From RGIG3701 sp031553595 (GTDB lineage Bacteria > Planctomycetota > Planctomycetia > Pirellulales > Thermoguttaceae), in the NCBI GenBank assembly GCA_031553595.1, contig JAVBLI010000005.1, forward strand, positions 186,001-250,000: DNA of 64,000 nt. Reading direction: 5' to 3'. The notes beneath the pieces were generated by a model, which was not told the origin of the DNA, did not search any database, and worked only from the letters and a program-made list of their open reading frames with translations. Both the position numbers and the translations under genes were made by a program. This document shows positions 51,267-59,659 of the stretch, piece after piece. Each line of letters starts with the position of its first letter. Position 1 is the first letter of the stretch.

Positions 51267-52385
51267 CTAAAAAATAATCATCGCATCTCCGTAACTGAAG
51301 AAGCGGTATTTTTCTCGCACCGCTTCTTCATACGCACGCCGGATGAGGGCGTCTCCGCCGAAGGTCCGCACCAGCACCAGCAGCGAGGATTTCGGCAGGT
51401 GGAAATTCGTCATCAGCACATCCACGGAGTGGAACGCGTACGGCGGGCGGATGAACAGATGTGTCTCTCCGCAAAACGCCTGGCCCGGCTCAGCGGATTC
51501 CAGCACGCGCACGCTGGTGGTTCCCACGGCCACGATTCGCCCACCGTTTTCCCGGCACTGCACCAGCGTTTTCGCCGTTTTTTCATCCAGGCACCCCCAC
51601 TCGCCATGCATTTCATGCTGATCCAGCCGGGGCGCGGAAATCGGGCGGAACGTGCCCACGCCCACATGCAGCGTCACGTGTTCGCGCCGCACGCCCCGCG
51701 CATCCAGCGTCCGTAATAATTCCGGCGTGAAATGCAGCCCCGCCGTGGGCGCCGCCACCGCGCCGGGCTTCTCGGCATACACCGTCTGATAACTCTCCGC
51801 GTCCTGCGCATCCGCCTGACCTTTACGAATATACGGCGGAATCGGCACGCGCCCCACCTGTTCTAGAATCTCCCAGCACGACTGCGTGAGCGGCTCCCCG
51901 TCCCACAACGGTGTACACAGCCACGAGCCGTCCGATTTTATTTTCTTCTGCATCCGCAGACGGATGTACGGCCGGGAATATATATCCAGAAGCGTGACGC
52001 ACTCACCCGGCTGGAGCTTCCCTCGCGTGGTGCCCAGCACATTCCACAGCGGCAGTCCGAAACGCCGCACCGCGGGGTCATCCGTCTGGGCAATCACGTC
52101 TTTCAGCGTATCTTCATCCAGTTCTTTCAGAAAGAGCCCGCTCCACTGCCCGCCGGTGAGCGTCCTGACACCTTCCAGTCGGGCCGGCACGACTTTCGTG
52201 TCATTAAATACCATCACATCCCGCGACGAGAGCAGCTCGGGGAGGTCAGAAATGCGGCCGTGACGGATTTCGTCCGCCTTACGGTCCACGATCATCAGCC
52301 GCGCGTCCAGGCGATTCGGCATGGGCCGTTCCGCGATCAGTGACTCCGGCAGCGCATAATCATAATATTCCAGCGAGTTAAACAT
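51267..52385 (-). CDS. queA: tRNA preQ1(34) S-adenosylmethionine ribosyltransferase-isomerase
   Basis: QueA transfers and isomerises the ribosyl group of SAM to preQ1 at the wobble base of GUN-anticodon tRNAs, yielding epoxyqueuosine. The 372-residue protein has the family landmarks: YDYALPESLIAERPMPNRLD at the start, MVFNDTKVVPARLEG, AVAAPTAGLHFTPELL and VHVGVGTFRP-like HVGVGTFRPI near the centre, and FHLPKSSLLVLVRTFGG near the end. A middle insertion around residues 80-125 makes it slightly longer than usual. Other queuosine genes (tgt, queG) are not in the window. tRNA-Asn (GTT) at 5504 is a substrate class. Confidence 0.96.
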   Translation of the reverse strand: MFNSLEYYDYALPESLIAERPMPNRLDARLMIVDRKADEIRHGRISDLPELLSSRDVMVFNDTKVVPARLEGVRTLTGGQWSGLFLKELDEDTLKDVIAQTDDPAVRRFGLPLWNVLGTTRGKLQPGECVTLLDIYSRPYIRLRMQKKIKSDGSWLCTPLWDGEPLTQSCWEILEQVGRVPIPPYIRKGQADAQDAESYQTVYAEKPGAVAAPTAGLHFTPELLRTLDARGVRREHVTLHVGVGTFRPISAPRLDQHEMHGEWGCLDEKTAKTLVQCRENGGRIVAVGTTSVRVLESAEPGQAFCGETHLFIRPPYAFHSVDVLMTNFHLPKSSLLVLVRTFGGDALIRRAYEEAVREKYRFFSYGDAMIIF

Positions 52386-52432
52386 GATGCTTTTATTTTA
52401 GCACGAAACCGGAATAATCCCAGAGAGAGGGG

Positions 52433-52520
52433 AGAGAAAAATGAGGAATGAAAAATGAGAAATGAAGAAATGGGGGAGTACTCCACACGCATTTCTTCAT
52501 TTCTTCATTTTTCATTTATT
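52433..52520. repeat. Inverted pair of short tandem repeats (unit AAATGA / TCATTT type)
   Basis: Left arm AATGAGGAATGAAAAATGAG and right arm TTCTTCATTTCTTCATTTTT pair across a spacer with GTACTCCACACGC. The stop codon of the Spy-like gene lies at its right edge. It shares its architecture with the other tandem-repeat loci. Confidence 0.7.
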
Positions 52521-52962
52521 TCGCCCGCGCCTTCACCGCCCGGTTCACGCGTGCCGACTCCTGCTTTTCCTTGATCTTTTGCTTCTGCTCATCCGTCAGC
52601 AGATCACTGATTTTTTTGTCACGCTCATCCCGGAGTTTTTTAATCTGGTCTTCCAGTTCACGGATTTTCTCGCCGTATTCGCCCTGAATGGCATAAATCT
52701 TATCGCGCTGTTCGGCCGTCACCACATCCTTATGATGCGGGGGCAAAACACCACGGGACGCCTGCCTGACCAGCACGCGCTCCACAACCACCGTCTCCGT
52801 TTTCCCGGCCGGCTCCGCCGCTGCCGCGGGTACAGGCGCTGCTGGCGCAACCGCCGGGGCGGGGGCTGCCGCTTCCTGAGCCGCAAGGTGGGTAAAACCT
52901 GAAACAAGAAATCCTCCGAAAACAGTCAGGCCGACTAAGAATAATACACGTTTTTTCATCAT
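52516..52962 (-). CDS. Exported Spy/CpxP-like protein
   Basis: The 148-residue protein has a signal peptide (RVLFLVGLTVFGGFLVSGFT), an Ala/Pro-rich linker and a helical charged region with two LTxxQ-like elements: VTAEQRDKIYAIQ and LTDEQKQKIKE. Such helix pairs occur in the Spy/CpxP family of periplasmic stress chaperones and in planctomycetal periplasmic proteins. The match is weak and functional inference tentative. The linker PAPAVAPAAPVPAAAAEPAG is low complexity. Confidence 0.7.
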   Translation of the reverse strand: MMKKRVLFLVGLTVFGGFLVSGFTHLAAQEAAAPAPAVAPAAPVPAAAAEPAGKTETVVVERVLVRQASRGVLPPHHKDVVTAEQRDKIYAIQGEYGEKIRELEDQIKKLRDERDKKISDLLTDEQKQKIKEKQESARVNRAVKARAK

Positions 52963-53157
52963 GGATGATGTCCTCCGAAAATGAATGCTAAAAAATCAAA
53001 AATACTGGATTTCACCTTCCGTGATGAAATCCGTTACGACGTACGTTTTCATCATATCCCCTGAAAAGCAAAAATTCAAGCCATACGCACAGAAAAAATG
53101 GAAAAAATACATAAATTTCGAAAAATTTACTTCCCGGTAAGAAATTTTCGGCCAGAT

Positions 53158-54597
53158 TTAGTAAGCCGCTGCGCCGCCGCTGACTTGAATCTCCCCGATC
53201 AGGCCGTCATCCGCGATATATGCCAGAACGTAAGTGTTTCGGCCGTCTTCCACCTTCACTTCTTTCATGAAAGCTTTTGCCTTGCCACTTTCCGAGCCAT
53301 TCCTCTGGGGGTTCAGTAAAAATGTGTGCGTTCCCACCGGAAGGTCCACTCGGGCCACCTGAATCTTCCCGGGCAGCAGGCTCCAGCACCGCGTGTCCGC
53401 TTCTTCCGTGGCCTCCCAAAGAACACCGGCCACGTCCAAGAGAATTTCCCCGGCGGGATTCTTCACATCCAGCGCTTCTTTCGCGGCATAAACGCCCGCC
53501 TTTTTCACCACCCGCCGCGCCACGGCCCTCGCGATAATCCAGTCGCGATTCGCCTCAAACTGCGCCCGCGCGATGCGGTTCACGTCCGTGATGGTTTCCG
53601 AAGTGGCACCACTCGAAAATGGCCCGAAACCTCCCTCCACCGTCACATTTACCCGGCTGTACCGGCACGGCGACTCCACGATTTCCGGAATCGGCACCGG
53701 CGCGATGGTCGGCGGCACGCTGTGTTTCGAGGTGGCGGACACGATTCGGTCCGCAATTAACAGGGCGAGTTGCGTGGCCGGCGCGGAAGTCTGCACTTTA
53801 CGCGGGCCTTTTCCCAGCAGCGTAATGACGTACACCACACCGCGGCCCGGCTCGCTGTGAATGCCGGTCTGCGCCCGCTGCAAATCCCGCTGAACCCACG
53901 TAAACTCCGGCGCCCACTGACAGACTTTCGCGTACGCCCGCGCCGCCTCATGCATTTCCGTAACGTTCTGCTCGTAAATCATCCCCGTCAGGTACGGCCC
54001 CAGCGGCAAAAATTGATACGCCTTTTTCGGGTCCGGCCTCTCGCCCGTGCCCATAAACGGCGTGCCTCGCTGGATGATCTCCTCCTGCTTCATGTTAATC
54101 TGGAGCGAATACGGAATCACGTCCTGTCCGTCCCGCATGAGATTATTAATGGCCAGCATCGCGCGGATCATGATTTTTTCGTAATCTTCGCCGGGATAAG
54201 TGAGGGCCAGGTCATCCGTGAGCATGGAGACGGCGGTCTCGGCCGCGCCCGCGACTTTCCGGTCTTCACGGGTATCAAACGTATCCCGCACCTCTCGCAA
54301 AAGTTTTTCACTCTCCGCGAACTGCCCCTGACACATCCGTGCCACGGCCTCTTCCAGCTTCAGCAGATCCGCGTTTTTCCGGTTATCCTTTTTCTCCCGC
54401 TGGGCTTTCAGATCCGCTGTCGCGCGGGAAAGATCATTCCGGTAAAACGCCGCGTGAATCCCCTCCGTTTTTTTCTGATACGTCCGGCATCCCGGCAGCG
54501 CCACGCAAAAAATCGCCATGAGCACCATCACCGGCACATACCAGCGGTGATTTAAGCGATTTTTAACGTGGTTTTCTTGTTTTTCGGCGGGATTCAT
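53158..54597 (-). CDS. COG3014-like lipoprotein
   Basis: The 479-residue protein has a lipobox-like segment (MAIFCVALPGCRTY, Cys near 37), then a helical repeat region with TPR-like features (ADLKAQREKKDNRKN, KLEEAVARMCQGQF) and a C-terminal beta domain with TFLLNPQRNG and NTYVLAYIADDGLIGEI. It resembles the uncharacterised COG3014 lipoproteins that are often encoded next to LpoB-like proteins, exactly as found here (54618). It is probably anchored in the outer membrane and helps peptidoglycan synthesis. This functional link is an inference from gene pairing. Confidence 0.72.
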   Translation of the reverse strand: MNPAEKQENHVKNRLNHRWYVPVMVLMAIFCVALPGCRTYQKKTEGIHAAFYRNDLSRATADLKAQREKKDNRKNADLLKLEEAVARMCQGQFAESEKLLREVRDTFDTREDRKVAGAAETAVSMLTDDLALTYPGEDYEKIMIRAMLAINNLMRDGQDVIPYSLQINMKQEEIIQRGTPFMGTGERPDPKKAYQFLPLGPYLTGMIYEQNVTEMHEAARAYAKVCQWAPEFTWVQRDLQRAQTGIHSEPGRGVVYVITLLGKGPRKVQTSAPATQLALLIADRIVSATSKHSVPPTIAPVPIPEIVESPCRYSRVNVTVEGGFGPFSSGATSETITDVNRIARAQFEANRDWIIARAVARRVVKKAGVYAAKEALDVKNPAGEILLDVAGVLWEATEEADTRCWSLLPGKIQVARVDLPVGTHTFLLNPQRNGSESGKAKAFMKEVKVEDGRNTYVLAYIADDGLIGEIQVSGGAAAY

Positions 54598-54617
54598 GGG
54601 GGATTCATCTGGAAATT

Positions 54618-55301
54618 TTACCGATTCTTCACTTTCGCCGCCAGCGAGCGATTATACGCTTTACTGAGGTCACAGCCTTCTTTGCACTGGGCGCCGGTCT
54701 CGATATTTATCAGCTCCAGCGTGAGCATGTAATCGCGCTGCGAATCCTTATTATCCACGGTCGTGCCACTGGTGAGTTTCGCGAAAAGCAGGTAATCGAA
54801 CGGCATGTTCTGCTGTTCCATAACGGCCCGGAAGCGCCGCCTGGGTTCGGGCATGAAAAGATCATCCACCCGCACCCCGGCCTGATGCAGCGCCGGATTC
54901 ACGAAACGGTGCCCCACCATCACGTACTGGCCGTGAGATGTGACCGCGCGGTCAATCATTTCATACATCTGCTCGCGATAATCGCCCATTTCCTCTGCGG
55001 ATTTATTCTCCACGCCGACGAAGCACACTTTCTTCATGGGCCCCGTGCCGGGCATGGCGAGTGAGCCGGCGGAGTATGCCATATCCTGGGCAAGAAGCCT
55101 CGCCACGGCCTCCTCGACCATTGGCTTATAAACCTCCTGTCCCGCTTTATGGCTGCCAGAAAGCCCGGGGTCACCCTTTTTCATGACCGTGCCGGTCTGA
55201 CTTTTACACCCGGCGATCACCGCCACAATCAAAAATACACACAAGAAATCAAAAATCGGCGAGTGCAGCCACCGCAGCAGGAAATTTTGTTTTGTTTTCA
55301 T
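54618..55301 (-). CDS. LpoB-like penicillin-binding-protein activator lipoprotein
   Basis: The 227-residue protein has a lipoprotein signal (LCVFLIVAVIAGC, Cys near 32) and an alpha/beta domain with KVCFVGVENKSAEEMGDYREQ, DYLLFAKLTSGTTVDNKD and YMLTLELINIETG. These are the landmarks of the LpoB family, whose members activate PBP1b from the outer membrane. It lies 20 bases before the COG3014-like gene, a known conserved pairing. No strong ribosome site precedes the ATG. The partner PBP is not in the window. Confidence 0.8.
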   Translation of the reverse strand: MKTKQNFLLRWLHSPIFDFLCVFLIVAVIAGCKSQTGTVMKKGDPGLSGSHKAGQEVYKPMVEEAVARLLAQDMAYSAGSLAMPGTGPMKKVCFVGVENKSAEEMGDYREQMYEMIDRAVTSHGQYVMVGHRFVNPALHQAGVRVDDLFMPEPRRRFRAVMEQQNMPFDYLLFAKLTSGTTVDNKDSQRDYMLTLELINIETGAQCKEGCDLSKAYNRSLAAKVKNR

Positions 55302-55421
55302 CAGAAAGACCGTTTTTTTCTGGATTTTTGTTGTTGCGCATTAAATTTACGTCAAATACTCCGCGTATTTTCTATAAATTCCAGAAATACACAAAAATTC
55401 AGAATGCCGCAAGAGCAATTT

Positions 55422-55880
55422 TCAAGAAATGGCAGGACTTTCGGGGTTTCCCTCCGGGCGCGCCAGCGCTAAATCCCCGCTGCGCAGCGCCGTTTCGAAT
55501 TCCTCCAGCGTGTGAAAAAGGCGGTGACTCAAGAATCGCACGGCCCAATTTTTATGCATGGGGCTGATCGCCACCACCATCGCGCCGTTCTGCCAGGCCT
55601 CCCACATTTCGATCGCCGTCCCCATGGACGCCTCCGGGACGAACGCCACCAGCACGTCCATCTCGCGGCACATATAATTATGGAAAAGAAAAACGTCTTT
55701 CCCCTGGCGGTCTCCGTATTTTATGGATTCCGTGTGATTCGCCAGCGGATCGTAAACCTCCGCGTCCGGATACAGCCCCTGCAAAAGCGTTTTCAGATGC
55801 GCGCGATAATCCTGCGTGTGCATCCCCGATTCCGTCATCGAACCCTGCATAATCCCGGCTAAAAAAATCCGCATTCCCAC
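55422..55880 (-). CDS. Nucleoside 2-deoxyribosyltransferase-like protein
   Basis: The 152-residue protein has the flavodoxin-like fold of nucleoside deoxyribosyltransferase relatives: RIFLAGIMQG (phosphate side), AEVYDPLANH, MDVLVAFVPEASMGTAIEMW (the conserved Glu/Met segment) and GAMVVAISPMHKNW. The catalytic Glu that would be expected in a PEASMGTAIE stretch is present. The substrate may be a nucleotide, and related proteins (YtoQ-like and DUF4406) are uncharacterised. It follows the FHA gene by 26 bases. Confidence 0.75.
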   Translation of the reverse strand: MGMRIFLAGIMQGSMTESGMHTQDYRAHLKTLLQGLYPDAEVYDPLANHTESIKYGDRQGKDVFLFHNYMCREMDVLVAFVPEASMGTAIEMWEAWQNGAMVVAISPMHKNWAVRFLSHRLFHTLEEFETALRSGDLALARPEGNPESPAIS

Positions 55881-55906
55881 TTCCTTATTTCAGAGCTCCA
55901 AATCCA

Positions 55907-56608
55907 TTAAAAATCATTCATCTTTTTCAGATATTCCGCCGTCCGGGCATACACGTCCAGCAGATTCTGCCAGTCTTTGAGCTCGAAAACGATCTGATTC
56001 GAGGAGCCGCCACCCTGCACTTTCTTTACCTGCTGCGCTCCCGCCTCGACCAGCGTCCGCAGGCGCAGCTGGTAATACAAAAAAATGTCGGACAGCCGGG
56101 CGAATTGGTCGATTTCCAGATTTTCCGGCAGCGGCGGCGGCGCCAAACGGTGCAGACGCAGCAGCGGATTCCCGGGGAAATTTCCCATGGCCGCGATTTC
56201 CTCTTTCAGCGATTCCGGCGCCGTGTCCCATTCATCCTCGTCCAGCAGATGCCGCTCCACACTGCCCACGGGGTTCAATTCTCCCAGATGCTCCAGCCGG
56301 TTCCGGATTTCCTGCCGCGAGCCCACGATCAGCACCGTCCGACCCAGCGCCACCACGTCCCCCACATGAATCTCCCCCGCGACGATCGACTCGCCATTCA
56401 GCAGCGTGCCGTTCGTGCTGCCGAGGTCCGAAAGAAAAATCCGGCCGTCGGATTCCACGAATTTCAGATGATATCGGCTGATCCGCTCATCATTCAAAAG
56501 GATATCATTCCCCGGCTCACGCCCAATCGCCACCGGTAGGGACCTGTCGTTAAACGCTTTCCCTTTATCGGGGCCGTCGAGTATGCGGAGCGTGAGTTTT
56601 CTAGCCAT
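55907..56608 (-). CDS. FHA-domain protein
   Basis: The 233-residue protein starts with a forkhead-associated domain (about 3-100), which binds phosphothreonine: IGREPGNDILLNDERISRYH, then FLSDLGSTNGTLLNGESI. The Arg, Ser and Asn of the phosphopeptide site are present. The C-terminal half is helical (DQFARLSDIFLYYQLRLR, VEAGAQQVKK) with no recognised domain. It presumably acts with Ser/Thr kinases, which are common in planctomycetes but not present here. I chose the ATG at 56606-56608; the upstream frame reads through AT-rich intergenic DNA. Confidence 0.85.
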   Translation of the reverse strand: MARKLTLRILDGPDKGKAFNDRSLPVAIGREPGNDILLNDERISRYHLKFVESDGRIFLSDLGSTNGTLLNGESIVAGEIHVGDVVALGRTVLIVGSRQEIRNRLEHLGELNPVGSVERHLLDEDEWDTAPESLKEEIAAMGNFPGNPLLRLHRLAPPPLPENLEIDQFARLSDIFLYYQLRLRTLVEAGAQQVKKVQGGGSSNQIVFELKDWQNLLDVYARTAEYLKKMNDF

Positions 56609-56778
56609 GGGCACGAGAAATATACGGGAAACATAAAGGAAAACGGTCGATGAAACAATCTCACTAATTATACGGTGAGATATCGGAATATGCAAGAGAC
56701 AACAAGCCAAAATCGTGGAAAGATGCCGGATTTTCATTGCTTACGCGCCGTGTCCCCCACCTGCCTGTGTCTCCCCCC

Positions 56779-56806
56779 TTGACCTCCCCAGACCCTCTGT
56801 TAAAAT
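56779..56806 (+). promoter_or_regulatory. Promoter of the Na/Pi transporter gene
   Basis: TTGACC (56779-56784), 16 bases, TAAAAT (56801-56806) lies about 65 bases before the start codon of the Na/Pi transporter. No Pho-box was seen. Confidence 0.6.
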
Positions 56807-56869
56807 GCACAATAGAGATATATGTACTTCGTACAAAACAGTCCATAGGCCTGATCGGAAGGAAACTTT

Positions 56870-58171
56870 ATGCGTGGAAGCCCTCTGGAGTCCGTGTTTC
56901 AAGCACGGCTGGCAATCGTGGGACGGTTACTGCTTTTCGTGGTGCTGGTATTTTTCTTTTTAGTCGCGGTCAAGCTTTTCGGCAACTCGGTCGAGATGCT
57001 CGGCGGCGAATATACCAAGTCGCTTTTCGTCGGTTTGAATAATCCTTTCGCGGGCCTGGCGGTGGGAATTCTCGCCACGGCGATCATTCAGAGCTCCTCG
57101 GCCACCACCAGCATCATCGTCGCCATGGTCGGGACCGGGCAGTTGGATCTCTCCGCCGCGGTGCCCATGGTCATGGGCGCAAACGTCGGCACCACCATCA
57201 CGTGCCTGATCATCGCGTTCGGCCATGCCGGTGACAAAATCGCGTTTGGGCGGGCCTTCGCCGGCTCCACCGTCCACGATAACTTTAACATCCTCACCGT
57301 CGCGATTCTCTTCCCCGTGGAGCTCATCACCCGCAAGATAAACGGCGTGGGATTTCTCGAATCGTCCGCGGTTTATTTAACCGGATTCTTTTCCCACGGT
57401 GACTCGGCCAGCGCCACCGCGTCTTCCACTTCAGCGCTCAGTTCCCTGAATCCGATTAACGCCACGGTCACCCCGGTGGCGAAAAGTATCATGGATTTCT
57501 TCACCGGCCTTTCCCTTCCGGCCGGGATGTGGCAGGCGATTCCGCTGATGATTTTTTCGCTGGTGCTGCTGATCTTCGCGCTGATCTTTATCACGAAAAA
57601 CATGAAGGTGCTCATGGCCGGCAAGGCGGAACAATGGGTGCAGGAAATCCTGGCCACGCGCGGGTACATCGGCTTCATCATCGGCATGGTGCTGACGATC
57701 ATCGTCCAGTCGTCGTCGATCACCACCTCGCTTTTGGTGCCCATGTATGCCGCGGGGATGCTCACGCCGCTGCACGCGTTCCCGATTCTCGTCGGCGCGA
57801 ACATCGGCACGACCACCACCGGCCTGCTGGCGTCCACCGTTTCCAACTCCTCCGCGGGCATCACCATCGCGCTGGTGCACACGCTGTTTAACGTCATCGG
57901 CATGCTCATCTTTTACCCCATCCCCTTCATGCGGAAAATCCCCGTCGGCATCTCCGAATTCCTCGCCCGCATGGTGGTTAAACACCGCTACTGGGCACTG
58001 ATTTACGTTGGCACCGTGTTTTTCGCTATTCCCTTCACCGGCATATTCCTGTGGAAAGAACCGCCGCCGCCCGACGGTGCCCATTCCCCAGCCAATCCGC
58101 TCGAAGTACAGGCCCCGCAAGAAGTTACGGCCGACCCCTCCTCTCCACATTCACAAACCACAACCCCCTAA
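56870..58171 (+). CDS. Na+/phosphate cotransporter (PNaS/NptA family)
   Basis: The 433-residue protein has two inverted repeats of the Na/Pi-II family, each with a QSSSATT or QSSSITT motif: IIQSSSATTSIIVAMVGTG near 80 and IVQSSSITTSLLVPM near 282. Both are followed by GANVGTTIT and GANIGTTTTG. About nine helices are predicted. It imports phosphate with sodium, or may export it. AAGGAAA precedes the ATG. A PhoU-like protein follows 18 bases downstream as a separate gene, whereas some bacteria have it as a fused C-terminal domain. Confidence 0.93.
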   Translation: MRGSPLESVFQARLAIVGRLLLFVVLVFFFLVAVKLFGNSVEMLGGEYTKSLFVGLNNPFAGLAVGILATAIIQSSSATTSIIVAMVGTGQLDLSAAVPMVMGANVGTTITCLIIAFGHAGDKIAFGRAFAGSTVHDNFNILTVAILFPVELITRKINGVGFLESSAVYLTGFFSHGDSASATASSTSALSSLNPINATVTPVAKSIMDFFTGLSLPAGMWQAIPLMIFSLVLLIFALIFITKNMKVLMAGKAEQWVQEILATRGYIGFIIGMVLTIIVQSSSITTSLLVPMYAAGMLTPLHAFPILVGANIGTTTTGLLASTVSNSSAGITIALVHTLFNVIGMLIFYPIPFMRKIPVGISEFLARMVVKHRYWALIYVGTVFFAIPFTGIFLWKEPPPPDGAHSPANPLEVQAPQEVTADPSSPHSQTTTP

Positions 58172-58189
58172 CCCCCAAGGAGCTCCCCC

Positions 58190-58924
58190 ATGTTCAGATG
58201 GCTCACCAAATCCACCGGCAGGCAGGCCACCGGGTTACAGAAGATTCGTAAAGATTTCTCGGACATGCTCGAAGCCGCACGGCATGAATTCGTCGTCGCC
58301 ACCGACACATGCCTGGCCGGGGTCAACCCCGACAACGTCCGCGAAGACCTCCTGGCCACCGATAAACAGATCAACAAAGCGGAGCGCAACATCCGCAAGG
58401 AAATCATCGTCCACGCCACCATTTCGAAAACGCTCCGCGGCACGATGAACGATTTCCCGGAGTGCCTGGTGATGATGAGTATCGTCAAAGACGCCGAACG
58501 GCTGGGCGATTACGCGAAGAATATTTTCGACCTGGCGGTCATTTCGCCGCTCCAGGCCGAGGGCGAGGATCGTGAGCGGATGTTCATCCTCAAACGCCTC
58601 ATCGACAAGATGTTTGTCTCGTGCCGCCATGTGTTCGACGCCGAGGACGTGCAGACCGCGACGAACCTCATCCGCGAAAGCACGTGGATCGCCCGCCAGT
58701 GCGAAAGCAACGTCGTCCGTCTCATCCAGACCGAAACGCCCGACCGTCTGACGGCTTATTACGTCCTGCTTTACCGCTACATGAAGCGGATCGTGTCCCA
58801 CCTGCGGAACATCGCCTCCAGCGTCGTACAGCCGGTGCACAAGATCGACTTCACCTCCAAACTCACCCGCGACCTGCGCGACGAAGGCGACCTGCTCGAC
58901 CGACGGGAAGACGCCGGGAAATAA
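58190..58924 (+). CDS. PhoU-domain protein
   Basis: The 244-residue helical protein has a PhoU-like fold with two repeat units: DLLATDKQINKAERNIRKEI and LIDKMFVSCRHVFDAEDV. The middle stretch VMMSIVKDAERLGDYAKNI matches the conserved E/D-rich metal-binding motif of PhoU. It probably regulates the Na/Pi transporter directly, as the fused forms do. It is co-transcribed with the transporter; GGAG lies near the ATG. Followed by a palindromic repeat. Confidence 0.88.
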   Translation: MFRWLTKSTGRQATGLQKIRKDFSDMLEAARHEFVVATDTCLAGVNPDNVREDLLATDKQINKAERNIRKEIIVHATISKTLRGTMNDFPECLVMMSIVKDAERLGDYAKNIFDLAVISPLQAEGEDRERMFILKRLIDKMFVSCRHVFDAEDVQTATNLIRESTWIARQCESNVVRLIQTETPDRLTAYYVLLYRYMKRIVSHLRNIASSVVQPVHKIDFTSKLTRDLRDEGDLLDRREDAGK

Positions 58925-58943
58925 GCTGGCGCGGGGAGTTTTG

Positions 58944-59055
58944 CACGAAAACAGCAGCCGGGAATGACGCGCAATGACCGGATTGAAGTGGGAAAACACG
59001 CAGCGGTGCTTATCCGGTCATTCCGCTTCGCTCCATTCCCGGCTGCTGTTTCTTG
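58944..59055. repeat. Palindromic intergenic repeat, family 1, copy 5
   Basis: ACAGCAGCCGGGAATG and CATTCCCGGCTGCTGT are the outer arms; ATGACCGGAT / ATCCGGTCAT the inner ones. It lies between the convergent ends of the PhoU gene and yqeG. Confidence 0.9.
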
Positions 59056-59068
59056 GGCAGCGTAAGGT

Positions 59069-59629
59069 TTATCGGTTTTTTTCGCAGCTCGGCGTGGGCG
59101 TGCGGGTGGGGATGAGTTTGATGATGAGTTTCTCGAACGGCCGTTTGATGCGTGTGAAGATCGGCTCCATCTCCGGGTGAATGGGTGTCACAAGCACGGT
59201 CTTCACGCCCGCGAGGTTCCCCGCCACGATGTCCGCGAAAATCTGGTCGCCGACCATGGCCGTGGTTTTTCGATTCCATCCCTGCTGGCGAATCGCCTTG
59301 CGGATGCCGAAGGGGAACGGCTTAAACGCCATCGCCACAAATGATAAATCATATTTCTTCGCGAACTCGCCGATCCGCCGGCCTTTCCCGTTCGACAGCA
59401 GGCACACCGGAATCTTCGCGTCCCGCAGCGTCTGGAGCCACGGCTCGACCCATGGCTCAGGCAACTCGCTGTCATACCGCTTCAGCGTGCAGTCCACATC
59501 CAGCAGCACCGACTCCACCCCCATCTCCACCAGCTCCCGCGGCGTCAGCTCATTCACCACCGTCACGCGATAACCCGGCAAAAACAGGCCGAAAAACAGC
59601 CGGCTCAAAAACGGATACTGGATTTTCAT
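59069..59629 (-). CDS. YqeG family HAD-IIIA phosphatase
   Basis: The 186-residue protein is a HAD phosphatase of the YqeG type. Motif I is LLDVDCTLKRYD (Asp44, Asp46), motif II LLSNGKGRR, motif III FKPFPFGIRKAI and motif IV MVGDQIFADIVAGN. YqeG-like proteins are conserved in Firmicutes and other groups; substrates are poorly defined, with phosphatidylglycerol-phosphate suggested for relatives. It is the last gene of a six-gene minus-strand run that begins with cmk. Confidence 0.9.
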   Translation of the reverse strand: MKIQYPFLSRLFFGLFLPGYRVTVVNELTPRELVEMGVESVLLDVDCTLKRYDSELPEPWVEPWLQTLRDAKIPVCLLSNGKGRRIGEFAKKYDLSFVAMAFKPFPFGIRKAIRQQGWNRKTTAMVGDQIFADIVAGNLAGVKTVLVTPIHPEMEPIFTRIKRPFEKLIIKLIPTRTPTPSCEKNR

Positions 59630-59659
59630 GGTTTTTTCTCCAAAAAATAGTAAGGTGTA

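Noticed and set aside
57373..58150. Overlapping minus-strand frames across the Na/Pi transporter
   Set aside because: They are shadows of the transporter, which has both QSSS motifs; the minus frames are His/Asp/Arg-rich and lack start signals.
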